From: Streptomyces silvae
Lineage (GTDB): Bacteria; Actinomycetota; Actinomycetes; Streptomycetales; Streptomycetaceae
Assembly: GCF_016745505.1 (NCBI RefSeq)
Contig: NZ_JAERUC010000152.1
Coordinates: 1 to 57,211 of the forward strand
Length of the DNA: 57,211 nucleotides
Direction of reading: 5' to 3'
The notes beneath the pieces were generated by a model. The model worked only from the letters and a program-made list of their open reading frames with translations. It made no database searches and was not told the origin of the DNA. A program made the position numbers and the translations under genes. This document shows, in pieces, positions 24,051-31,508 of this stretch (its first letter is position 1; every line of letters begins with the position of its first letter).

Positions 24051-25210
24051 CGTCCCTCCTCTGCGGGGCTCTCGCCGTCCGCACCGTGCTCGGCGTCCAG
24101 CTCGGCCCGCAGCCGCGCCGCCTGCTCCCGCAGCTGGCCGGTCTGCTCCTCGTAGACATGGGAGAACAGGTCCATCGGGTCGAGTGCCGGGTCGGCGTTC
24201 ATCTGCTCCCGCAGTCCCTCCGCCATCCGCTCGGCCGCCTCCCGCACCGTCCCGATGCCGTCCTCGTCCAGCAGCCCGCGCCCGGTCAGCTCCCGTTCGA
24301 GAAGGCTGATCGGGTCGTGCGCACGCCAAGCCTCCACCTCACCGTCGCCGCGGTAGCGGGTGGCGTCGTCGGCGTTCGTGTGGGCCTCCATGCGGTACGT
24401 GACAGCCTCGACCAGCGTCGGGCCGTCGCCCCGCCGGGCCCGCGCCACCGCCTCGCTCAGCACCTGGTGCATCGCTGCCGCGTCGTTCCCGTCGACCAGG
24501 CGGCCCGGCATCCCGTACCCGACGGCCTTGTGGGCCAGGGACGGGGCCGCGGTCTGCTTGGCCAGGGGCACCGAGATCGCGAAGCCGTTGTTCTGCACGA
24601 GGAACACCACCGGGGCCCGCCAGACGGCCGCGAAATTCAGCGCCTCGTGGAAATCTCCCTCGCTCGTCCCGCCGTCGCCGACCATCGCGAGGGCCACCAC
24701 GTCATCGCCCTTGAGGCGGGCCGCGTGCGCCAGGCCCACGGCATGCGGCAGCTGGGTGGCCAGGGGGGTGCAGAGCGGGGCGATGCGGTGCTCACGCGGG
24801 TCGTACCCGGTGTGCCGGTCCCCCCGGAGCAAGGTCAGCGCCTCGACCGGGTCCAGGCCACGCGCCACGGCGGCGAGGGTGTCGCGATAGCTGGGGAAGA
24901 GCCAGTCCCGGTCCTCCAGCACGAGCGCGGCCGCGATCTCGCAGGCCTCCTGGCCGGTGCTCGACGGGTACACCGCGAGCCTGCCCTGCTTGGTCAGCGC
25001 GGTGGCCTGCGCGTTGTACCGGCGGCCGCGCACCAGCTCGGCGTAGAGCCTCAGCAGCAGCTCGGGGTCCACGTCGGCCACGGCGTCCGTACCGAGCACG
25101 CGGTACGGCTCGGGGTCCGGGAGCAGCGGCGCGGGATCGGTGAGCGGCTTCCAGGCCGGGGGCGGCGTGGGCCGGTAGGCGGCTGCGCCGGGCAGCTCCT
25201 GAACCGTCAT
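24047..25210 (-). CDS. bkdA2: Branched-chain 2-oxo acid dehydrogenase E1 alpha, cluster 2
   Basis: 387 residues. The thiamine diphosphate motif is GDGGTSEGDFHEALNFAAVWRAPVV followed by VQNNGFAISVP; YRMEAHTNADDATRYR is conserved. The ATG at 25210 has a perfect AGGAGGTG site. It leads bkdA2-B2-C2 and is divergent from bkdR. GATATATC (25233-25240), flanked by TCGA repeats, lies just upstream and may be its -10 region or an operator. Confidence 0.93.
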   Translation of the reverse strand: MTVQELPGAAAYRPTPPPAWKPLTDPAPLLPDPEPYRVLGTDAVADVDPELLLRLYAELVRGRRYNAQATALTKQGRLAVYPSSTGQEACEIAAALVLEDRDWLFPSYRDTLAAVARGLDPVEALTLLRGDRHTGYDPREHRIAPLCTPLATQLPHAVGLAHAARLKGDDVVALAMVGDGGTSEGDFHEALNFAAVWRAPVVFLVQNNGFAISVPLAKQTAAPSLAHKAVGYGMPGRLVDGNDAAAMHQVLSEAVARARRGDGPTLVEAVTYRMEAHTNADDATRYRGDGEVEAWRAHDPISLLERELTGRGLLDEDGIGTVREAAERMAEGLREQMNADPALDPMDLFSHVYEEQTGQLREQAARLRAELDAEHGADGESPAEEGR

Positions 25211-25419
25211 GACAAGCACCTCCTGGCATCGAGATATATCGAGGGGTGTCGAAATCTGCAGGAATCGGGGCATGGACGGGGCGCCGGTGTGGTGCGCCTC
25301 ACCTACCGATTGTTCGGTCGCGGAGGCAATTTGGCTACACGCACCTTCAGCCTGTGGACAAACGGTTCTCCACAGCCTGGGATAGGGGCAGGTCGTCCAC
25401 AACAGGGAGGCGCGGGCAG
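25211..25419. promoter_or_regulatory. bkdA2/bkdR divergent control region
   Basis: Contents: TCGA-N6-TCGA around the palindrome GATATATC (25229-25242); ACCGATTGTTCGGT (25305-25318), a one-base variant of the PaaR-type operator seen elsewhere in the window; and three DnaA-box-like 9-mers (25353-25361 reverse, 25366-25374, 25393-25401). No gene is seen. Confidence 0.5.
25353..25401. other. Cluster of three DnaA-box-like sequences
   Basis: TGTGGACAA (reverse of TTGTCCACA, the preferred Streptomyces DnaA box) at 25353-25361, TTCTCCACA at 25366-25374 and TCGTCCACA at 25393-25401, all within 49 bases upstream of bkdR. Confidence 0.55.
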
Positions 25420-25941
25420 ATGGCAGCTGAACAAATGGCCGACGGGGCCGGCGGCCCGGACCGCACTCCGCCCGCACGGCCGCTGGACTCCATCGACCGC
25501 GCGATCCTGCGCATCCTCCAGACGGACGGCCGCGCGTCGATACGGGCCGTCGCGGAACGCGTCCATGTCTCGCGGGCCAACGCCTACGCCCGGATCAACA
25601 GGCTCGTCGAGGACGGGGTGATCCGTGGCTTCAGCGCGCGCGTGAACCACGAGCGGGCAGGGCAGGCCGCCTCCGCCTACATCACACTCAAGATCGTCCA
25701 GAACTCTTGGCGCACCGTGCGGGAGCAGCTCCAGGCACTTCCCGGCGCCACCCACATCGCGCTGGTCAGCGGCGACTTCGACGTGCTGCTCCTGGTGCAC
25801 ACCCCGGACAACCAGGCACTGCGCGAGCTGGTCCTGACCAGGATCCAGGCCATTCCCGAGGTGCTGTCCACCCGCACGCTGCTGGTGTTCGAGGAGACCG
25901 ATCTGGGCCCGCGCCCGGACCGTCCGGCCGAGCTCGCCTAG
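25420..25941 (+). CDS. bkdR: Lrp/AsnC-family regulator, probable BkdR
   Basis: 173 residues. The N-terminal helix-turn-helix is LDSIDRAILRILQTDGRASIRAVAERVHVSRANAYARINRLVEDGVI. The C-terminal RAM ligand-binding domain includes VSGDFDVLLLVHTPDNQALRELVL. In other streptomycetes a protein of this family next to the bkd genes (BkdR) represses them in response to branched amino or keto acids. The role here is inferred from position and family. ATG 25420 has GGGAGG nine bases upstream. Confidence 0.88.
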   Translation: MAAEQMADGAGGPDRTPPARPLDSIDRAILRILQTDGRASIRAVAERVHVSRANAYARINRLVEDGVIRGFSARVNHERAGQAASAYITLKIVQNSWRTVREQLQALPGATHIALVSGDFDVLLLVHTPDNQALRELVLTRIQAIPEVLSTRTLLVFEETDLGPRPDRPAELA

Positions 25942-25957
25942 GGCCGTCCGGCCCGGC

Positions 25958-26548
25958 TCAGGCGGCCCGCATCCCCTCGAAGGCGAGCCGGACGACGGTG
26001 TCGGCGAGCTGTTCCGCCTCCGGGGAGCCGCCCGGCTGCGGGCGGTACCACTCGACCAGCGAGTTCACCATGCCGAAGAGCAGCCTGGTCGCCAGGCGTA
26101 TGTCCACGTCCGCGCGCAGGTCCCCGTCCGCCACCGCGGCCTTGAGCAGCTCGGACACCCGCTGGTCGAACTCACGCCGGCGCTCCAGGGCCCAGCGCTC
26201 CGTGGTCGTGTTGCCGCGCACGCGCAGCAGCAGCGTGACGTACGGGACCTCCGCCGTGAGCACCTCGACCGTCCGGCGCGTGACGTACTCGACCCGGGTG
26301 ATCGCCCGCCCCTGGGTGGCCCCCGCCTCGTCGAGAATGCCGAAGAGCCCGTCGAGCGCCCGGCTCACCGCACGCTTCAGGAGCTCTTCCTTTCCCGCCA
26401 CGTGGTGGTAGATGGACGACTTGGAGATGCCCGCCGCCTTGGAGAGGTGCTCCATGGACGTGCCGTCGTATCCGCGCTCGTTGAAGACACGGACGGCAAC
26501 GGTCAGGAGTGTCTCCGGGGTGTACGTGTCCCGCTTGGCCGTGGTCAT
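25958..26548 (-). CDS. paaR: TetR-family regulator of phenylacetate genes (PaaR-like)
   Basis: 196 residues. The TetR helix-turn-helix is TYTPETLLTVAVRVFNERGYDGTSMEHLSKAAGISKSSIYHHVAGKEELL. The C-terminal domain has the TetR ligand fold. It is divergent from paaN, and the 14-base core ACCGATCGTTCGGT lies in the shared upstream region and again before paaA. Phenylacetyl-CoA is the known effector of PaaR proteins in related actinobacteria, so it is the likely ligand here (inference). ATG 26548 has GGGAGG upstream. It is convergent with bkdR. Confidence 0.85.
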   Translation of the reverse strand: MTTAKRDTYTPETLLTVAVRVFNERGYDGTSMEHLSKAAGISKSSIYHHVAGKEELLKRAVSRALDGLFGILDEAGATQGRAITRVEYVTRRTVEVLTAEVPYVTLLLRVRGNTTTERWALERRREFDQRVSELLKAAVADGDLRADVDIRLATRLLFGMVNSLVEWYRPQPGGSPEAEQLADTVVRLAFEGMRAA

Positions 26549-26570
26549 GACCGCGATCCTCCCCCATGAG

Positions 26571-26579
26571 TTGTCCACA
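26571..26579 (+). other. DnaA box TTGTCCACA
   Basis: Exact match to the preferred Streptomyces DnaA box. It stands alone in the paaR/paaN intergenic region, 25 bases from the PaaR operator. Confidence 0.6.
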
Positions 26580-26603
26580 GGTCTCTCGGGGCCCCTTGTC
26601 CCG

Positions 26604-26617
26604 ACCGATCGTTCGGT
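26604..26617. promoter_or_regulatory. PaaR-type operator (paaR/paaN)
   Basis: ACCGATCGTTCGGT matches the palindromic core ACCGNNCGNNCGGT known for PaaR of Corynebacterium. It is followed by TTACTCTAACTCC, which holds a possible -10 for paaN, so binding would block paaN transcription and autoregulate paaR. Confidence 0.75.
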
Positions 26618-26671
26618 TACTCTAACTCCGTCAGCACATCCCTGCCCGGCTCGACGAGGAGTTGGTCCGTC

Positions 26672-28372
26672 ATGGCCGCCGAGCTTTCCCCCGAGAAGCT
26701 GTCCGAGATCCACCGCCCGACGCTCGACCAGGCCCTCGACGCGATCCGTACGCGCGCCTACTGGTCCCCGCATCCCGAGCACCCGAAGGCCTACGGCGAG
26801 GGGGGCCTCCCCGGCAGCCTCGGCGCGGCCGAGGGCAAGGCCGCGTTCGACGCCGTGCTCGGCACCAGGCTGGATCTCGGCCAGCCCGGCACCGACGGCT
26901 GGACCGGCGGCGAGGTATCGCCGTACGGGCCGGAGCTCGGCGTCGAGTATCCGCACGCCGATCCGGACGTCCTGCTCCCCGCGATGGGTGCCGCCATGGG
27001 TTCGTGGCGCGCCGCGGGACCGGAGACGCGGGCCCTGGTCTGTCTGGAGATCATCGCCCGGATCAGCGCGCGTACGCACGAGCTGGCGCACGCCGTGATG
27101 CACACCAGTGGTCAGGCCTTCGTGATGGCCTTCCAGGCGGGCGGCCCGCACGCCCAGGACCGCGGCCTGGAGGCCGTGGCGTACGCGTACGAGGAGCAGA
27201 CGCGGACCCCGCGCAGCGCCGACTGGTCGAAGCCCCAGGGAAAGCGGGACCCGCTGCGGCTGCACAAGTCGTACACGGCGGCGGGGCGCGGGATCTCCCT
27301 GCTGATCGGCTGCAACACGTTCCCCACGTGGAACGGCTATCCGGGCCTCTTCGCCTCGCTGGCGACCGGCAACCCCGTTCTGGTCAAGCCGCATCCGCGG
27401 GCGGTCCTGCCGCTCGCGCTCACCGTGCAGCTGGCGCGCGAGGTGCTGACCGAGGCGGGCTTCGACCCGAATCTCGTCGCGCTGGCGGCCGAGCGACCCG
27501 GCGAGGGCATCGCCAAGACCTTGGCCATCCGCCCCGAAATCAAGATCATCGACTACACGGGCTCCACCGCCTTCGGCGACTGGCTGGAGACCAACGCCCG
27601 GCAGGCCCAGGTGTACACGGAGAAGGCCGGCGTCAACACGATCGTCCTCGACTCCACCGACAACTACCGGGGCATGCTCTCCAACCTGGCCTTCTCGCTC
27701 TCCCTCTACAGCGGCCAGATGTGCACGACCCCGCAGAACCTGCTGATCCCGCGTGACGGCATCACGACGGACGCGGGCGCCAAGTCGTACGAGGACGTGG
27801 TGGCGGACATCGCCGAGGCGGTGAACGGGCTCCTCGGTGACGACGCCCGGGCCAACGGCCTGCTCGGCGCCCTGGTCAACCCGGATGTGAAGGCCAGGCT
27901 GGAAGGGGCCGCGGCCCTGGGTGACGTCGCGCTCGCCTCACGCCCGGTGGTCAACCCCGACTTCCCCGATGCCGTGGTCCGCACGCCGGCCATCGTGAAG
28001 CTCGACGGCACCAAGCCCGACGACGGGGCGGCCTACCTCTCGGAGTGCTTCGGCCCGGTCTCGTTCGCGGTCGCCGTGGACTCGACCGCCGACGCGCTGG
28101 ACCTGCTGCGCCGCACGATCCGCGAGAAGGGTGCGATGATGGTCGGCGCGTACACCACCTCCCCCGAGGTGGAACGCGCGGTGGAGGACGTCTGCTTCGA
28201 CGAGTCGGCGCAGCTCTCGCTGAACCTCACGGGCGGCGTGTACGTCAACCAGACCGCGGCCTTCTCCGACTTCCACGGGTCGGGAGGCAATCCGGCCGCC
28301 AACGCGGCGCTCTGCGACGGGGCGTTCGTGTCCAACCGCTTCAGGGTGGTGGAGGTCCGCCGCCAGGCCTGA
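26672..28372 (+). CDS. paaN: Phenylacetate degradation protein PaaN (aldehyde dehydrogenase family)
   Basis: 566 residues. It has the aldehyde-dehydrogenase fold with the NAD region GNPVLVKPHPRAVLP, IIDYTGSTAFGDWL, and the catalytic-cysteine region SGQMCTTPQNLLIP. Length and sequence fit the actinobacterial PaaN group, which oxidises the semialdehyde formed after opening the oxepin-CoA ring. There is no fused hydratase domain as in PaaZ, so the ring-opening hydratase must be separate. Its start, ATG 26672, has GAGGAG upstream. It is controlled by the PaaR operator and ends in a hairpin. Confidence 0.9.
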   Translation: MAAELSPEKLSEIHRPTLDQALDAIRTRAYWSPHPEHPKAYGEGGLPGSLGAAEGKAAFDAVLGTRLDLGQPGTDGWTGGEVSPYGPELGVEYPHADPDVLLPAMGAAMGSWRAAGPETRALVCLEIIARISARTHELAHAVMHTSGQAFVMAFQAGGPHAQDRGLEAVAYAYEEQTRTPRSADWSKPQGKRDPLRLHKSYTAAGRGISLLIGCNTFPTWNGYPGLFASLATGNPVLVKPHPRAVLPLALTVQLAREVLTEAGFDPNLVALAAERPGEGIAKTLAIRPEIKIIDYTGSTAFGDWLETNARQAQVYTEKAGVNTIVLDSTDNYRGMLSNLAFSLSLYSGQMCTTPQNLLIPRDGITTDAGAKSYEDVVADIAEAVNGLLGDDARANGLLGALVNPDVKARLEGAAALGDVALASRPVVNPDFPDAVVRTPAIVKLDGTKPDDGAAYLSECFGPVSFAVAVDSTADALDLLRRTIREKGAMMVGAYTTSPEVERAVEDVCFDESAQLSLNLTGGVYVNQTAAFSDFHGSGGNPAANAALCDGAFVSNRFRVVEVRRQA

Positions 28373-28393
28373 GCGAGGACTGTCCGACGGCAG

Positions 28394-28434
28394 CCGGTGG
28401 AGCGGGATCCCTACGGGCAAGCCCGCTCCACCGG
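28394..28434. terminator. Bidirectional terminator
   Basis: A perfect 13-bp stem, CCGGTGGAGCGGG and its complement, with a 15-base loop lies between convergent paaN and the TrmH gene. Confidence 0.7.
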
Positions 28435-28479
28435 GCATCGGCGCCACCGGCCACCCGTCGCACCGGTCAGCCGGCCGCC

Positions 28480-28530
28480 GATGCCTGTCACGCGTCGATG
28501 CCTGTCACCCGTCGGCGCCTGTCATGCCTC
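28480..28530. repeat. 17-bp tandem direct repeat
   Basis: GATGCCTGTCACGCGTC at 28480-28496 and GATGCCTGTCACCCGTC at 28497-28513, then a weaker third copy to 28530 that runs into the 3' end of the TrmH gene. The repeat supplies the final codons of that gene. Confidence 0.75.
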
Positions 28531-29268
28531 TCGCGGGTCCGGGATGTCCGCGTAGCGCTGCACCCACGCGTGCATCGCGATGGCGGCCGCCGCGCCGGCG
28601 TTGATCGACCGGGTCGAGCCGAACTGGGCGATCGAGCACACCATCGAGGCGTGCTTGCGCGCCTCCTCGGTCAGCCCGGGCCCCTCCTGGCCGAACAGCA
28701 GCACACACCGGCGCGGAAGCTCCGTCCGCTCCAGCGGGACGGCCCCGGGGAGGTTGTCGATCCCGATGATCGGCAGCCCCTCGGCCTCCGCCCAGGCGGT
28801 CAGGTCCGCCGTGTCCGGGTGGTGCCGTACGTGCTGGTAGCGGTCGGTGACCATGGCCCCCCGCCGGTTCCAGCGCCGCCGCCCCACGATGTGGATCTCC
28901 TTCGCGAGGAAGGCGTTGGCGGTGCGTACCACCGAGCCGATGTTGAAGTCGTGGCCCCAGTTCTCGACCGCCACATGGAAGTCGTGCCGCCGCAGGTCGA
29001 GATCGGCGACGATCGCCTCCCGCGTCCAGTACCGGTAGCCGTCGCCCACGTTGCGCCGGTCGCCGTGGGCGAGGAGCTCCGGGTCGTAACGCTCGCCCTC
29101 GGGCCAGGGCAGCGGGTGCGGGCCGACCCCGATCACGCCGCCGTACCCGTCGTCGTACTGGATCGGTTCCTCGGGCGGAACGGACGCGGCCGCCGCCCGC
29201 GGCTCTTCCGCACTGCCCGGCTCTGCTGTACTGCCGGTCTCATCTGTACTGCCGGTCTCGCTGGTCAC
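28522..29268 (-). CDS. TrmH/SpoU-family RNA 2'-O-methyltransferase
   Basis: 248 residues. The SPOUT knot motifs are present: NIGSVVRTANAF (motif 1), VLLFGQEGPGL (motif 2) and SINAGAAAAIAMHAW (motif 3). It uses S-adenosylmethionine to methylate a ribose in tRNA or rRNA; the target base is unknown. The first 40 residues are an acidic Ser/Thr/Glu-rich tail with repeats (TGSTDETGST). GTG 29268 overlaps the HTTM gene stop (GTGA). CATACGCT seven bases upstream may also give an internal leaderless promoter. Confidence 0.87.
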   Translation of the reverse strand: MTSETGSTDETGSTAEPGSAEEPRAAAASVPPEEPIQYDDGYGGVIGVGPHPLPWPEGERYDPELLAHGDRRNVGDGYRYWTREAIVADLDLRRHDFHVAVENWGHDFNIGSVVRTANAFLAKEIHIVGRRRWNRRGAMVTDRYQHVRHHPDTADLTAWAEAEGLPIIGIDNLPGAVPLERTELPRRCVLLFGQEGPGLTEEARKHASMVCSIAQFGSTRSINAGAAAAIAMHAWVQRYADIPDPREA

Positions 29269-30533
29269 CCGACGAGCGTATGGCCACCGCTGCCGTCTCC
29301 GCGCAGGGCCTCCTCGTCGTCCTGCCCCGCCCGTCGCTGTCGGGGGAGACGGAGCCGCCCCGCCGTCCGGGAGAACAGGAGACGCCGACCGAGCAACACC
29401 CTGCCTTCCAGCCACAGCAGGAAGACGGTCGGCAGGAAGACGGCGTCAGCGGCGATCATCGCCATGGAGAAGAAGGGGAGCCCCAGCAGGACGGAGATCC
29501 CCGCGTGCTCACCGATCATGAGGACCAGCAGGACGTTCTTGACGCGCCGGTTGAACAGCGTGAAGGGGAACGCGACCTGCACGATGACCGTGGCGTACGT
29601 CAGCACCATGACCAGCAGCGCGCTGGACGCGACCAGGCCGGAGAGCCCGGTCCACGGGGTGAAGTAGTCCAGCTTCAGCGGGTAGTAGACCGCGGTGCCG
29701 TCCTGCCAGCGGGAGCCCTGGATCTTGTACCAGCCGGCGGTCGCGTAGATCAGGCACACCTCGGCCATGATCACGAAGAGGGTGGCGTTGTGGGCGAGGT
29801 TGGCCAGGACGTCGAGGAAGGCGCGCAGCTCATGGTCCGGGGCGCGCCGGACCAGGACCCACCGGACGCCGTTCCCCAGCCACAGCACCCACAGGAGGGA
29901 CGGCAGCCACCAGGTGCCGCCTAGTCCTTCCATGAAGGTGGCGGGCAGGAGGACGCAGCCGAGCACCACCCACAGGACGGGGCCCGCGACATCGTGGACC
30001 GGCCGGCCCCCTCCCGCGAGGCACGCGGCCTCCCGCGACGCCCGGCGCGCGTCCAGGGACCAGACCCGCGCGCACCGGGTCAGCACCAGGTAGACCGCCA
30101 TGAGGTGGATGACGTTGTCGCCGCCGTCGCCCATGAAGATGCTGCGGTTCTGCAGGGAGAGCACGCCGACCATGAAGACGACGGACGTGGCCCGGGTCCG
30201 CCAGCCGGTCAACAGCAGCGCGGCCGACACCAGCGTGAGCGCGTACACGGTCTCGAACCAGAACGAGCTGTCCGACCACATCAGGACGGTGAAGGCGTCG
30301 TTGTTGGAGATGAGCCGGCGCGCCATGTCCCAGCTCCACGGCCCGTCGGGGCCGTACAGCTCGTGGCGGTGAGGCAGCTCGCGCAGCAGGAACAGCAGGC
30401 AGGTGGCTGAGACGCCGATCCGGACGACGGCGCTCTGATAGACGCCGAGGGGAGCAGCCGTGACCCGCTGGACGGCATGGGCGAGTGATCGGCCGACGGA
30501 CCCGGCGCCGCCGACCGGGGCGGGAGTGCTCAT
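29265..30533 (-). CDS. HTTM-domain membrane protein (vitamin K-dependent carboxylase-like)
   Basis: 422 residues with about eight to ten hydrophobic segments. RIGVSATCLLFLLRELPHRHELYGPDGPWSW near the N-terminus and FMGDGGDNVIHLMAVYLVLTRCA are typical of the HTTM domain, the membrane core shared with gamma-glutamyl carboxylase. So is YATAGWYKIQGSRWQDGTAVYYPL. The biochemical function of bacterial HTTM proteins is mostly unknown. It overlaps the upstream DUF5819 gene and the downstream TrmH gene by four bases each, so the three are translationally coupled. Confidence 0.8.
   Translation of the reverse strand: MSTPAPVGGAGSVGRSLAHAVQRVTAAPLGVYQSAVVRIGVSATCLLFLLRELPHRHELYGPDGPWSWDMARRLISNNDAFTVLMWSDSSFWFETVYALTLVSAALLLTGWRTRATSVVFMVGVLSLQNRSIFMGDGGDNVIHLMAVYLVLTRCARVWSLDARRASREAACLAGGGRPVHDVAGPVLWVVLGCVLLPATFMEGLGGTWWLPSLLWVLWLGNGVRWVLVRRAPDHELRAFLDVLANLAHNATLFVIMAEVCLIYATAGWYKIQGSRWQDGTAVYYPLKLDYFTPWTGLSGLVASSALLVMVLTYATVIVQVAFPFTLFNRRVKNVLLVLMIGEHAGISVLLGLPFFSMAMIAADAVFLPTVFLLWLEGRVLLGRRLLFSRTAGRLRLPRQRRAGQDDEEALRGDGSGGHTLVG
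29266..29286 (-). promoter_or_regulatory. Leaderless-promoter-like motif at the TrmH start
   Basis: Minus-strand TGGCCATACGCT, six bases, then the GTG start. TACGCT is a credible -10 box (TAnnnT) six bases before the initiation codon. The same 21-base segment, with two or three changes, lies at 36640-36660 before another GTG start. Confidence 0.5.
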
Positions 30534-31420
30534 CGCTCCGCCGTTCCGGCCCGCGCGGCCTGGTCCGTGGTGGCCGCCCCCGGGCGGTCCGACGGCGTGA
30601 CGGTCCACCATGGGAGCTCCCTGTACTCCAGCTGGGTGTTGATCTTCTCGTCGCTCCAGGCCGGGGCGCCGACGGAGCGTACGGCGGATCGCACCTGGAT
30701 GCGCTCGACGGTTCCTCCGTCGTAGCCGTGCTCGGCGAGGCGCAGCATGACGATGCGGCGGATGTACCGCTCGGACAGCTCCCCGCGCAGGCCGCTGGGG
30801 CGGTTCTCGCCGTCGTGGGAGCCGGTGTAGAAGTCCCAGGCGCGGCGCAGCTCGTTCTGGTCGACGTGGCTGGGGAGGAGGTTGCCGCGTATCGCCTCGC
30901 CGTCATCACGCGAGAGGTTGATCCAGCGCGTGACCTTGCTGCCGTCGGCACCGTTGTCGGCCACCTCGGCGCGGACGTGCACGGAGATGTTCTGCTGGAG
31001 CGGATTGGGGGCGAACAGCTTCCAGTTCTGCTCGAACTCCGGGAAGACCCAGTCGTCGACCACCTCGCCGTGCTGCTTCGTCAGCGTGTTCGACGGTGCG
31101 ACGTACAGAAAGATCATGGCTATGTGGGCGCAGGCCAGGAGCCCCAGGCCGGAGAGCGCGAGCGCGGCGGCGATCTGGTACGGGAGCGAGAGCGCGGCCA
31201 TACCGCCGCCCTGACGCCTTCCGTCCGCGACGGGGCCCGGTATACCCGCGGGGGCGGCCTCCGCGTCAGGTGCCGTTCCGGCGTCCTGACCGGCGCCCCG
31301 GCCCGTCTCCTGATCGGCGGGCGGGCGGCTCGTCACGTCGGGCCAGGGGGACTTCTTCTCGTTTCCGGTGCGCCCACCGTGGTCCGCATCCATCCTGCCC
31401 CGATCACCGTCGATCACCAC
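30530..31420 (-). CDS. DUF5819-type single-pass membrane protein
   Basis: 296 residues. The N-terminal 75 residues are disordered (Gly, Pro, Ala, Asp). One transmembrane helix follows (IAAALALSGLGLLACAHIAM), then an outer domain starting FLYVAPSNTLTKQHGEVVDDW, with FEQNWKLFAPNPLQQNISVHVRAEV. The NW-LFAP-P pattern is characteristic of DUF5819, a family usually encoded beside HTTM proteins. The function is unknown; a two-subunit membrane complex is inferred. The start is uncertain: GTG 31420 or ATG 31393. Confidence 0.75.
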   Translation of the reverse strand: MVIDGDRGRMDADHGGRTGNEKKSPWPDVTSRPPADQETGRGAGQDAGTAPDAEAAPAGIPGPVADGRRQGGGMAALSLPYQIAAALALSGLGLLACAHIAMIFLYVAPSNTLTKQHGEVVDDWVFPEFEQNWKLFAPNPLQQNISVHVRAEVADNGADGSKVTRWINLSRDDGEAIRGNLLPSHVDQNELRRAWDFYTGSHDGENRPSGLRGELSERYIRRIVMLRLAEHGYDGGTVERIQVRSAVRSVGAPAWSDEKINTQLEYRELPWWTVTPSDRPGAATTDQAARAGTAER

Positions 31421-31424
31421 TCAG

Positions 31425-31433
31425 TTATCCACA
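31425..31433 (+). other. DnaA box TTATCCACA
   Basis: Perfect DnaA box in the divergent region between the DUF5819 gene and paaA. It lies directly before TTGACA. Confidence 0.6.
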
Positions 31434-31436
31434 GGG

Positions 31437-31492
31437 TTGACACCCTACGGGCCTCCGACTCACCATTGAAGCCAAGGAACCGAACGATCGGT
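31437..31492 (+). promoter_or_regulatory. paaA promoter and PaaR-type operator
   Basis: A consensus -35 box TTGACA (31437-31442) is followed at 18 bases by a weak -10, CACCAT (31461-31466). Just downstream lies ACCGAACGATCGGT (31479-31492), matching ACCGNNCGNNCGGT. An operator placed between promoter and start codon suits repression by PaaR with release by phenylacetyl-CoA. Confidence 0.7.
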
Positions 31493-31508
31493 CGGTAGGG
31501 AGCCCGGG

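Noticed and set aside
28045..29667. 540-codon plus-strand frame over the TrmH and HTTM genes
   Set aside because: Antisense shadow; the minus-strand genes carry SPOUT motifs and membrane helices.
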